24,850 nt of DNA, taken from the NCBI GenBank assembly GCA_944388635.1, contig CALXJN010000009.1, positions 1 to 24,850 on the forward strand, read 5' to 3'. Below the pieces are notes generated by a model that was not told the DNA's origin, did no database searches, and saw only the letters and a list, made by a program, of their open reading frames with translations. This document shows positions 7,328 to 15,264 of this stretch, piece after piece. The DNA is from an uncultured Clostridia bacterium (GTDB lineage: Bacteria; Bacillota; Clostridia; TANB77; CAG-508). Positions within the stretch are counted from its first letter, which is position 1, and each line of letters begins with the position of its first letter. The position numbers and the translations under genes are program-made.

Positions 7328-9571
7328 GTGAAAACAGTGGAAAAAAATAAACAAAGGAATAGAAAACTAAATAAAATTCAAGATAAAGCAGTTTCAGGTA
7401 AGAGACTTTTAATTGCCATGGGATTTATATTTATCATTTTTGTTTTTTTAATCGTAAGGATTATGTGGATACAGTTTGTACAAGGCTCAGAATTAAAGGA
7501 ACTTGCTTCAAGACAACAAACTTTAAATAAAATAATAAGTCCTAAAAGGGGCACAATTTATGATGCAAACGGAAAAGCTTTAGCAATAAGTGCAGAAGTA
7601 GATACTATAACAATAAATCCGTCTAAGTTTATAATAAAAAACAAACCGGGAGAAACTTTAGCACTTCAAGAAAAAGTTGCAAAAGGACTATCAGACATAT
7701 TCTCACTTGACTATAATATAGTACTTGCACAAGTACAAAGTACAAATTCTGTTGAAACAATTATAAAAAAAGTAGAGAAAGAATATGTAGATAAATTAGA
7801 AACATGGATGAAGGAAAATGAGATTACAACTGGTATAAATATAGATGCAGATAATAAAAGATATTATCCATATGGAAGTTTAGCAGCACATGTAATAGGA
7901 TTTACAGGAACAGATTCACAAGGATTATATGGGATTGAAAGCAAATGGGATTCAACCCTAAAAGGTACATCTGGAAAAATAGTTACAACAAAAGACGTAA
8001 GTGGTAGTGAAATTTCAGGAGATGCACAACAATATGTTGAAGTAGAAAACGGTCGAGACCTTTATCTTACAATAGATGTAGAAATACAAAGAACAGTAGA
8101 AAAATACTTAGAACAAGGCGTTAAAGATAATGAAGCTTTGGCAGGAAGTGCAATTGTTATGGATCCAGATACAGGAGATATTTTAGCGATGGCAACATAT
8201 CCAACTTACGATTTGAATAATCCATATACAGTGACTACAATGAGTGAAGAGGAGTACGAAGCACTTAGCACAGAAGAAAAAAGAGATGCAATGTATGATA
8301 TGTGGGCAGATAGAAATTTTTCAAAGACATATGAGCCGGGTTCAACATTTAAACTAATAGTTGCTGCTGCAGCTCTTGAAGAAGATATAACTAAACCAGA
8401 AGTTGCAAATGATTTTGAATGTAAAGGATATACAGAAGTTGCAGATAGAAAAATTAGATGTGCAAATTCAGCAGTGCATGGTCATCAAACACTAAAAGAA
8501 GCTATTGGAAATTCATGTAACAGTGCTTTCATACAATTAGGACAAAGAATAGGTGCAGAAACTTTATATAAATATTTTGGCGCATTTGGATTGTTTGAAA
8601 AAACAGGAATAGAGATTACAGGAGAAAGTGGTAGTGCATTCCACAAATTAGAAGATGTAGGACCAGTTGAACTTGCAACAATTTCATTTGGACAAAGATT
8701 TGAAATAACTCCATTACAACTAATTACAGCAGTGTCAGCAATTGCAAATGACGGAAAATTAATGCAACCAAGAATTGTAAAACAAATAGTTAATACTGAT
8801 ACAGATACAAAAACAGAAGTAAGTACAAATGAAGTAAGAAAAGTTATATCAGAAGATACAGCAAAAGAACTTAGAGACATGATGAAATATGTTGTAACAG
8901 ACGGTGGAGGAAGGTTTGGAGCAGTAGCCGGATATTCAATAGGAGGAAAAACAGGTACATCAGAGCCTTCTCCAAGTAATCCAGAAGAAGGATATACTGT
9001 ATCATTTGTATCTGTTGCACCAATAGAAAGTCCAGAAGTTGTAGTATTAGTTGCAATATATAATCCAGCAACAGAAAATCCATATGGAAGTAGAATTGCT
9101 GCACCAATCGTATCAAATATGTTATCAGAGATATTACCATATTTAGGAATAGCATCAGAAAATTCTGATACAACATCTGCAACAGCAACATCTGTAAAAA
9201 CAGAAACTGTACCAGATGTAACAAATAAAACATTAACAGAAGCTAAAAAAACATTAGAGAATTTAGGATATAAAGTAATAAGTGAAGAAACAGATAAAAG
9301 TAATTCAATACTTGTCACTGAGCAAGTCCCAGCAAAAGGAACATCTGTCATAGAAGGAGCAACTGTTGTACTATATACAGAAGAAAATGATGTAAGGACA
9401 TCTGTAAATGTTCCAAATTTAATCGGAATGAGTTTATCAGATGCAAAAAATGCTTTATCAGAGAAAAATTTGAATATTATGTATTCTGGAAGCGGTAAAG
9501 TAGTAAGCCAAAATGTGGCAGAAGGAACAGCAGTAGAACAAGGAAGTACTATCACACTTAAACTAGAATAA
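7328..9571 (+). CDS. pbpB: Class B penicillin-binding protein with two PASTA domains (PbpB/FtsI-like transpeptidase)
   Basis: About 747 residues from GTG 7328. It has one N-terminal membrane anchor (about residues 30-55, LLIAMGFIFIIFVFLIVRIMW), the class B dimerisation-domain signature RGTIYDANGKALA, and the transpeptidase motifs SxxK (Ser339-Lys342, in EPGSTFK), SxN (Ser396-Asn398) and KTGT (541-544). Two C-terminal PASTA repeats begin VPDVTNKT and VPNLIGMS. It should cross-link septal peptidoglycan on the outer face of the membrane. Two PASTA domains and a SpoVD-like paralogue immediately downstream match the B. subtilis pbpB-spoVD arrangement, although ftsL and mraW are not upstream here. 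The start is uncertain: GTG 7337, preceded by GGTGA, is the alternative, and TTG 7292 lies inside the promoter. Confidence 0.88.
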   Translation: MKTVEKNKQRNRKLNKIQDKAVSGKRLLIAMGFIFIIFVFLIVRIMWIQFVQGSELKELASRQQTLNKIISPKRGTIYDANGKALAISAEVDTITINPSKFIIKNKPGETLALQEKVAKGLSDIFSLDYNIVLAQVQSTNSVETIIKKVEKEYVDKLETWMKENEITTGINIDADNKRYYPYGSLAAHVIGFTGTDSQGLYGIESKWDSTLKGTSGKIVTTKDVSGSEISGDAQQYVEVENGRDLYLTIDVEIQRTVEKYLEQGVKDNEALAGSAIVMDPDTGDILAMATYPTYDLNNPYTVTTMSEEEYEALSTEEKRDAMYDMWADRNFSKTYEPGSTFKLIVAAAALEEDITKPEVANDFECKGYTEVADRKIRCANSAVHGHQTLKEAIGNSCNSAFIQLGQRIGAETLYKYFGAFGLFEKTGIEITGESGSAFHKLEDVGPVELATISFGQRFEITPLQLITAVSAIANDGKLMQPRIVKQIVNTDTDTKTEVSTNEVRKVISEDTAKELRDMMKYVVTDGGGRFGAVAGYSIGGKTGTSEPSPSNPEEGYTVSFVSVAPIESPEVVVLVAIYNPATENPYGSRIAAPIVSNMLSEILPYLGIASENSDTTSATATSVKTETVPDVTNKTLTEAKKTLENLGYKVISEETDKSNSILVTEQVPAKGTSVIEGATVVLYTEENDVRTSVNVPNLIGMSLSDAKNALSEKNLNIMYSGSGKVVSQNVAEGTAVEQGSTITLKLE

Positions 9572-9662
9572 ATATTATTATAAAATGTCTTATGCTAAAA
9601 CTCATAAACTTATTTATAGATTAATATAATTAAATAAAATCTATAAAGGTTAGGTGAGAAAT

Positions 9663-11636
9663 TTGGCAAATATTAGTGGAAAGAAAAGAATGAGAAATGC
9701 TCTACTTATATGTGTAGGGCTATTTTCTTTGCTCATTATAAGGATTGGATATATACAATTTATACAAGGAGAAGAATTACAAACACTTGCTTATGTACAA
9801 CAAACATTAGATAGAAAAATAAATCCGAATAGAGGAACAATTTATGATAGAAATGGTGAAGTATTAGCAATGAGTGCAAGTGTAGAAACTGTAACAATAA
9901 ACCCAACTAATATTGCAAAAGAAAACAAAGAAAAAGTTGCAGAAGCTCTATCTAATATATTTGAACTAGATTATGAAACTATACTTAAAAGAGTAAATAA
10001 AAAGACTTCAATTGAAAATATAATAAAAAAGGTAGATAAAGAAAAAACAGATGAGTTAAGAGAATGGATGAATAGTACAGGAATTATATCAGGAATAAAT
10101 ATAGATGAAGATACAAAAAGATATTATCCAAATGGAAGTTTAGCGTCTCATGTAATAGGTTTTACAGGAAGTGATAATCAAGGGTTAGACGGAATAGAAG
10201 CAAAATATAACGAAATACTAAGTGGCGAGCAAGGAAAAATTGTACGTACATCAGATGCATCAGGAGGTGTAATAGGAACAGGAGAAGAAGAATATATACC
10301 AGCAATTGACGGAGACAGCATAATTTTAAGTATTGATTCAAATATTCAGTCAATAGCAACTAAATATTTAGAAGAAGCATGTATAGATAATGAATGTACA
10401 GACGGTGGAGCAGTTATCATAATGCAACCAGATACAGGAGACATTCTTGCAATGGTTACTCATCCAGAATACGATTTAAATGATCCATTTACTATAAATT
10501 CAGAAGAAATAAAAAATTCTTGGGATACATTAAGCCAAACTGATAAAAATGTTTATTTACAGCAAATGTGGAGAAATAAAGCAATAACTGATACATATGA
10601 GCCAGGCTCAACATTTAAGCTTATTACAACATCTATTGCATTAGAAGAAAAAATAGTAACAGATATTGATAAAAAAGGACAATTCACTTGTACTGGTGGA
10701 ATAGACATAGCAGGAACATATATAAGATGTTGGAGGTACTATAGACCACATGGAGCAGAATCATTAAGAGATGCACTCATGAATTCTTGTAACCCAGTGT
10801 TTATCGGACTTGGACAGCAAGTTGGAGTAAAAAAATACTATGAATATTTAAATAAATTCGGACTTTTAAATAAAACAGGGATAGATTTATCAGGAGAAGC
10901 GGGAAGTATATTTTTAAAAGAAGATAAGGTAGGTCCAGTTGAGCTTGCAACACTATCTTTTGGGCAAAGATTTGAAATAACACCAATACAGTTAATTACA
11001 GCCGTATCTGCCATTGCAAATGGAGGAAATCTTGTGACACCAAGAATAGTTACAGCAACAATAGACGCAGAAACAGGGGAAAAAACTGAAATAGAGCCAG
11101 TTGTTAAAAACAAAGTAATATCAGAAGATACAGCAAGTAAAGTAAGAGATATGATGAAATCAGTAGTATCAGAAGGAACAGGAAAAAATGCAAAAGTCGA
11201 AGGATATTCAATAGGAGGAAAAACAGGTACATCAGAGGATGGAGTAAATACTAATAAATATGTAACATCATTTATGGGGCTTTCCCCAACAGAAGATCCA
11301 GAAATTGTGATACTTGTTGTTTTATATAATCCAACAGGAGAAGGTGGACACCAAGGAGGTGCAATTGCAGCACCAGTTGCAGGAAACATTTTAAGTGAGG
11401 TACTTCCATATTTAGAAACTGAAAAAGCAAAAGAGAAGGAAAAAGTCACAGTACCAAATGTAGTTGGTAAAACCGTAAAAGAAGCAAAAGAAATATTAAA
11501 AAAAGTTGAACTAGAACTAAAAATAAATAATAAAAAAGAAGGTATAAATGAAGCAAATGCAACTATTACAGAGCAAATACCAAATGCCGGAATAAGCCAA
11601 GAAAAGGGAGGATACATAGTATGCGAAGTACAGTAG
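9663..11636 (+). CDS. spoVD: Class B penicillin-binding protein with one PASTA domain (SpoVD-like)
   Basis: About 657 residues. It parallels the upstream PBP closely: N-terminal membrane segment (NALLICVGLFSLLIIRIGYIQF), RGTIYDRNGEVLA, SxxK at Ser316-Lys319 (EPGSTFK), SxN at Ser375-Asn377, KTGT at 520-523. Only one PASTA repeat (VPNVVGKT) closes the C-terminus. SpoVD is the sporulation-specific transpeptidase for spore cortex synthesis; the single PASTA domain and position after pbpB support that call over vegetative FtsI, but this is an inference. TTG 9663 is preferred because AGGTGAG (9652-9658) lies at the right distance; GTG 9654 falls inside that site. No convincing sporulation sigma-factor promoter was recognised in the 82-nt AT-rich gap before it, so it may be co-transcribed with pbpB. 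Confidence 0.8.
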   Translation: MANISGKKRMRNALLICVGLFSLLIIRIGYIQFIQGEELQTLAYVQQTLDRKINPNRGTIYDRNGEVLAMSASVETVTINPTNIAKENKEKVAEALSNIFELDYETILKRVNKKTSIENIIKKVDKEKTDELREWMNSTGIISGINIDEDTKRYYPNGSLASHVIGFTGSDNQGLDGIEAKYNEILSGEQGKIVRTSDASGGVIGTGEEEYIPAIDGDSIILSIDSNIQSIATKYLEEACIDNECTDGGAVIIMQPDTGDILAMVTHPEYDLNDPFTINSEEIKNSWDTLSQTDKNVYLQQMWRNKAITDTYEPGSTFKLITTSIALEEKIVTDIDKKGQFTCTGGIDIAGTYIRCWRYYRPHGAESLRDALMNSCNPVFIGLGQQVGVKKYYEYLNKFGLLNKTGIDLSGEAGSIFLKEDKVGPVELATLSFGQRFEITPIQLITAVSAIANGGNLVTPRIVTATIDAETGEKTEIEPVVKNKVISEDTASKVRDMMKSVVSEGTGKNAKVEGYSIGGKTGTSEDGVNTNKYVTSFMGLSPTEDPEIVILVVLYNPTGEGGHQGGAIAAPVAGNILSEVLPYLETEKAKEKEKVTVPNVVGKTVKEAKEILKKVELELKINNKKEGINEANATITEQIPNAGISQEKGGYIVCEVQ

Positions 11637-11652
11637 ATACATTAAGTAAATA

Positions 11653-11681
11653 TTGCAAAACTTTATTCTTTGTGGTACAAT
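11653..11681 (+). promoter_or_regulatory. purB promoter, extended -10
   Basis: TTGCAA (11653-11658), a 17-bp spacer and TACAAT (11676-11681), preceded by TG at the extended -10 position, make a good promoter starting 17 nt after the spoVD-like stop codon. The leader is about 37 nt, too short for a purine riboswitch. Confidence 0.7.
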
Positions 11682-11724
11682 ATTTATGTTAAGAGTAAAT
11701 ATATTTCGTGAAAGGAAGTTTTAT

Positions 11725-13155
11725 ATGGAAAAAATATATGTTACACCATTAAGTGGAAGATATGCAAGCAAAGAAATGGACGAAATTTGGTCAGCAGATG
11801 CAAAATATAGCACATGGAGAAAACTTTGGGTAGCACTTGCAGAAACAGAAAAAGAACTTGGAATAAACATCACAGATGAACAAATAGAAGAGATGAAAGC
11901 ACATATAAATGATATAGATTATGATGTTGTTGCAAAAAGAGAAAAAGAATGTAGACATGATGTAATGGCACATGTTTATGAATTTGGAACTAAATGTCCA
12001 AATGCAAAAGGAATAATACATTTAGGAGCAACATCTTGTTTTGTAACAGATAATACAGATGTAATATTAATGAACAAAGCATTAGAAATAATAAAAGAAA
12101 AATTAGTACTTGTAATTAGTAATTTAAGAAAATTCGCACTTGAAAATAAAGATGTTACATGTCTTGGATATACACACTTTCAACCAGCACAACTTACAAC
12201 AGTAGGTAAAAGAGCAACTTTATGGATACAAGACTTATTAGAAGATTTAGAAGAATTGGAATTTGTACAAAGCCATATGAAACTTTTAGGCTGCAAAGGC
12301 ACAACAGGTACACAAGAAAGTTTTATGAAGCTATTTAAGGATGAAGAAAAAGTAAAACAAATTGATGGAAAAATAGCAGAAAAAATGGGATTTAATAAAG
12401 TATTTGCAGTATCAGGGCAAACTTATACAAGAAAACTAGATACAAGAGTATTAAATGTACTTAGCTCTATCGCACAAAGTGCATCAAAATTTGCAAATGA
12501 CATGAGATTATTACAACATGAAAAAGAGCTAGAAGAGCCATTTGAAAAAGGGCAAATAGGTTCATCAGCTATGGCATATAAAAGAAATCCAATGAGAAGT
12601 GAAAGAATAAATTCACTATCAAGACATGTTATGGTATTATCACAAGATCCAGCAATAACAGCTGCAACACAATGGTTAGAAAGAACACTAGATGACTCTG
12701 CAAATAAAAGAATTTGCGTACCTGAGGCGTTTTTAGCAATAGACGGTGTACTTGTATTATATGCAAATATTTCATCAGAAATAGTAGTATACAAAAATGT
12801 AATAAGAACAAATCTAATGCAAGAATTACCTTTCATGGGAACAGAAGAAATACTCATGAATGCAGTTCTAAAGGGAGGAGACAGACAAGAATTGCACGAA
12901 AAGATAAGAGTATATTCAATGGAAGCTGCAAGAGAAGTAAAAGAATATGGAAGACCAAATGATTTAGTAGATAGAATAGCAAATGATAAATCATTTGGAC
13001 TTACAAAAGAAGAAATACTAAAAGCATTAAATCCAGATAACTTATGTGGAAGAGCAGTGCATCAAGTTGAAGACTTTATAAAAGAAGAAGTAAATCCAGT
13101 AATTACAAAATATAAAGATTTAATAAAAGACATAGATATTGAGGTAAATGTATAA
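11725..13155 (+). CDS. purB: Adenylosuccinate lyase
   Basis: 476 residues from ATG 11725, which follows AAAGGAAG at 11711-11718; an upstream in-frame extension to 11653 would run through the promoter. PurB removes fumarate from SAICAR and from adenylosuccinate, two steps of purine/AMP synthesis. Landmarks are the N-terminal PLSGRYAS, the TSCFVTDNTD region, the substrate-binding THFQPAQ and the lyase signature loop GSSAMAYKRNPMRSERI at about residues 279-295. The length matches the longer ADSL subgroup rather than the roughly 430-residue B. subtilis type. It is a single-gene unit that converges on purC, purE and purN and shares a terminator with them. Confidence 0.96.
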   Translation: MEKIYVTPLSGRYASKEMDEIWSADAKYSTWRKLWVALAETEKELGINITDEQIEEMKAHINDIDYDVVAKREKECRHDVMAHVYEFGTKCPNAKGIIHLGATSCFVTDNTDVILMNKALEIIKEKLVLVISNLRKFALENKDVTCLGYTHFQPAQLTTVGKRATLWIQDLLEDLEELEFVQSHMKLLGCKGTTGTQESFMKLFKDEEKVKQIDGKIAEKMGFNKVFAVSGQTYTRKLDTRVLNVLSSIAQSASKFANDMRLLQHEKELEEPFEKGQIGSSAMAYKRNPMRSERINSLSRHVMVLSQDPAITAATQWLERTLDDSANKRICVPEAFLAIDGVLVLYANISSEIVVYKNVIRTNLMQELPFMGTEEILMNAVLKGGDRQELHEKIRVYSMEAAREVKEYGRPNDLVDRIANDKSFGLTKEEILKALNPDNLCGRAVHQVEDFIKEEVNPVITKYKDLIKDIDIEVNV

Positions 13156-13184
13156 AAAAAGGCAGGCTCAAGCCTGCTTTTTTT
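13156..13184. terminator. Bidirectional terminator between purB and purC
   Basis: GCAGGC (13162-13167) and GCCTGC (13172-13177) form a compact GC-rich stem with a TCAA loop. It is flanked by a run of A on the left and of T (13178-13184) on the right, so it can end purB on plus and the pur operon on minus. Confidence 0.92.
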
Positions 13185-13193
13185 ATACGATTT

Positions 13194-14042
13194 TTAAAAT
13201 GTTTTCCCTGTAATTCTTTCAAAAGCTTCAATATATTTTGCTCTTGTTGTTTCAATTACTTCATCTGGAATAGGAGTAGGATTTTCTGCATCCCAATGAT
13301 TTGCTTTAAGCCAATCACGCATATATTGCTTATCAAAGCTTTTTTGACTTCTTCCAACTTCATATTCATCAGCTGGCCAAAATCTACTAGAATCTGGAGT
13401 CAAGACTTCATCTCCAAGGACTAATTCTCCATTTTCATCTAAACCAAATTCAAATTTAGTATCAGCGATAATTATGCCCTTTTCTCTTGCATAATCAGCA
13501 CATTTTTTATAAATTTCAATAGTTTTTTCTTTTACCTTTTCAGCTAAATCTTTACCAATTATATTGCAAGTTTCTTCAAAACTAATATTTATGTCATGAC
13601 CTTCTGCAGCTTTTGTAGAAGGAGTGAAAATTGGCTCAGGAAGTTTTTCTGATTCTTTTAGTCCCTCTGGTAATTTTATTCCACAAACTACGCCAGATTC
13701 TTGATAACTTTTCCAACCAGAACCTGTAATATATCCTCTAACAATACATTCGATAGGAAGCATTTTTAGCTTTTTAACAAGCATACTTCTATCTCTAAAT
13801 TCTTCTTTTTGGAATTCTTCTGGAAATTCCTCAAACTTTGTTGTAATAATATGGTTTGGAATAATATCTTTTACATAATCAAACCAAAATTCAGATATTC
13901 TATTTAAAACCTTTCCTTTATCCTTAACAGGAGTAGGAAGGATAACATCAAATGCTGAAATTCTGTCAGAAACAACCATCATAAGTTTATCATCATCTAC
14001 TTCGTAAATTTCACGAACTTTACCACTACTAATTTTTTTCAT
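13194..14042 (-). CDS. purC: Phosphoribosylaminoimidazole-succinocarboxamide synthase (SAICAR synthetase)
   Basis: 282 residues; PurC joins CAIR and aspartate with ATP to make SAICAR, the PurB substrate. Seen in the sequence: the nucleotide-binding start SSGKVREIYEV, SDRISAFDV, the family signatures ECIVRGYITGSGW and LADTKFEFG-like IIADTKFEFGLD, and DEVLTPDSSRFWP. At 282 residues it belongs to the longer form of the family (B. subtilis PurC is about 240). ATG at 14040-14042 is preceded on the minus strand by AGGAGG (14051-14056). It is the last gene of the purN-purE-purC unit, 19 nt after purE. Confidence 0.97.
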   Translation of the reverse strand: MKKISSGKVREIYEVDDDKLMMVVSDRISAFDVILPTPVKDKGKVLNRISEFWFDYVKDIIPNHIITTKFEEFPEEFQKEEFRDRSMLVKKLKMLPIECIVRGYITGSGWKSYQESGVVCGIKLPEGLKESEKLPEPIFTPSTKAAEGHDINISFEETCNIIGKDLAEKVKEKTIEIYKKCADYAREKGIIIADTKFEFGLDENGELVLGDEVLTPDSSRFWPADEYEVGRSQKSFDKQYMRDWLKANHWDAENPTPIPDEVIETTRAKYIEAFERITGKTF

Positions 14043-14061
14043 AAACTAATTCCTCCTAAAT

Positions 14062-14586
14062 TTATTTCATATCTTTCAAATAGGCTTCATAACCAATGTC
14101 ATGTAATTTTTCATTTTTCTTTAAAACAGATTCGTTCATAGAAGCTTTATAATCACAAATCTTTTTATATAAATCATCATTTGATGTAGAAAGAATTGTT
14201 GCAGCGAGGATTCCAGCATTTTTTGCACCATTAATTGCAACAGTTGCAACAGGAATACCAGATGGCATCTGAACTATTGAATATAGAGAATCTACACCAT
14301 TTAATGTTTTAGACATTATTGGAACACCAATAACTGGGCAAGGAACTTGAGCAGCAAAAACTCCAGGAAGATGAGCAGCACCACCAGCACCAGCGATTAT
14401 AACTTTTACCTTTCTTTCTTTTAAACTTTTTGCATATTCTGCTGCAGCCTCAGGACATCTATGAACAGAAAGAATAGTTATTTCATAAGAAATTCCCATA
14501 TCATCTAAAAATTTTGCAGCATCTTTCATAATAGGAAGGTCTGAATCACTTCCCATAATGATAGCAACATCAACATTTTTTCCCAT
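14062..14586 (-). CDS. purE: N5-carboxyaminoimidazole ribonucleotide mutase
   Basis: 174 residues from the ATG at 14584-14586. PurE makes CAIR for PurC. Landmarks are IIMGSDSDLPIM, SVHRCPEAA, AGAGGAAHLPGV, GVPIMSKTLNGVDSL and QMPSGIPVATVAI, the class I pattern; class II (CO2-using) PurE lacks AGAGGAAHLPG. A further in-frame ATG at 14599-14601 would add five residues, but it directly abuts the GGAGG site (14594-14598), which sits 8 nt before ATG 14586, so the shorter start is chosen. No purK lies in the window. The gene sits between purN and purC with short gaps. Confidence 0.95.
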   Translation of the reverse strand: MGKNVDVAIIMGSDSDLPIMKDAAKFLDDMGISYEITILSVHRCPEAAAEYAKSLKERKVKVIIAGAGGAAHLPGVFAAQVPCPVIGVPIMSKTLNGVDSLYSIVQMPSGIPVATVAINGAKNAGILAATILSTSNDDLYKKICDYKASMNESVLKKNEKLHDIGYEAYLKDMK

Positions 14587-14612
14587 TTTTAAAACCTCCA
14601 TAATTTTATTAT

Positions 14613-15197
14613 TTAGAACATGTTAAACCGTTTTTTAGAAGCAAAAGATTTTAAAGCCTCTATAAGTTGTATTTTTTCAGCAGCTTGTACTTTTGAAGCT
14701 AAACTTTCAGGAGAATCTGTTGGTAACACTTTAACAACAGATTGCATTATGATGTTACCCTTATCATATTCGTTATTAACATAATGAAGCGTTACTCCAC
14801 TGAAATTTTCTTTTGCAGCTATAACAGCTCTATGTACATTCATACCATACATACCTTTTCCACCATATTTTGGAAGAAGGGAAGGATGAGTGTTTATAAT
14901 TGTATATTTTTTAATAAGTTTTGAACCGATAAGTTTTAAATAACCAGCTAAAACTATTAAATCCACATTTATAGTAGATAAAACATTTACTAATTCATCA
15001 TCTACTTTATCATCATCTTTTTCTTTAATTATATAAGTTTGGATATTTGCTTTTCTTGCTCTTTCTAATGCATATGCATTTGGATTATTTGATACAACTA
15101 AAGCAATATTTGCAAGTAATCTTTTTTCATTAATAGCATCGATTATGGCTTGAAGTGTAGTACCATTTCCTGATGCAAAAACAACTAAATTATACAT
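14613..15197 (-). CDS. purN: Phosphoribosylglycinamide formyltransferase (10-formyl-THF dependent)
   Basis: 194 residues. PurN formylates GAR to FGAR using 10-formyltetrahydrofolate. Visible motifs are the N-terminal VVFASGNGTTLQAI for phosphoribosyl binding, INTHPSLLPKYGGKGMYG with the conserved Asn and His, GVTLHYVNNEYDKGNIIMQ with the catalytic Asp, and the usual C-terminal region. GGAGGT lies 3 nt before the ATG at 15195-15197. First gene of the purN-purE-purC unit, preceded by a near-perfect promoter. The order N-E-C differs from the long B. subtilis pur operon; purF, purM, purH and purD must lie elsewhere. The fourth codon from the end of the coding part contains one of the few in-frame CGG codons in the window. 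Confidence 0.96.
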   Translation of the reverse strand: MYNLVVFASGNGTTLQAIIDAINEKRLLANIALVVSNNPNAYALERARKANIQTYIIKEKDDDKVDDELVNVLSTINVDLIVLAGYLKLIGSKLIKKYTIINTHPSLLPKYGGKGMYGMNVHRAVIAAKENFSGVTLHYVNNEYDKGNIIMQSVVKVLPTDSPESLASKVQAAEKIQLIEALKSFASKKRFNMF

Positions 15198-15219
15198 AAA
15201 ACCTCCATTTGCGAATACT

Positions 15220-15249
15220 ATTATAATACCAACATACGTAAAATGTCAA
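15220..15249 (-). promoter_or_regulatory. Consensus promoter of purN-purE-purC
   Basis: On the minus strand a perfect TTGACA (15244-15249) and perfect TATAAT (15220-15225) are 18 bp apart, just before purN. No PurR-type PurBox (CCGAAC half sites) or purine riboswitch was recognised in the short leader. The promoter occupies most of the gap to the upstream DnaB-like gene. Confidence 0.8.
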
Positions 15250-15264
15250 ATATTAACATAAAAT

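Noticed and set aside
8485..9555. 356-codon minus-strand open frame opposite pbpB
   Set aside because: It is antisense to the transpeptidase and PASTA region, has low-complexity Ser/Thr/Phe composition and no ribosome site. The SpoVD-like paralogue shows the same shadow at 10838-11617, which shows it comes from codon bias.
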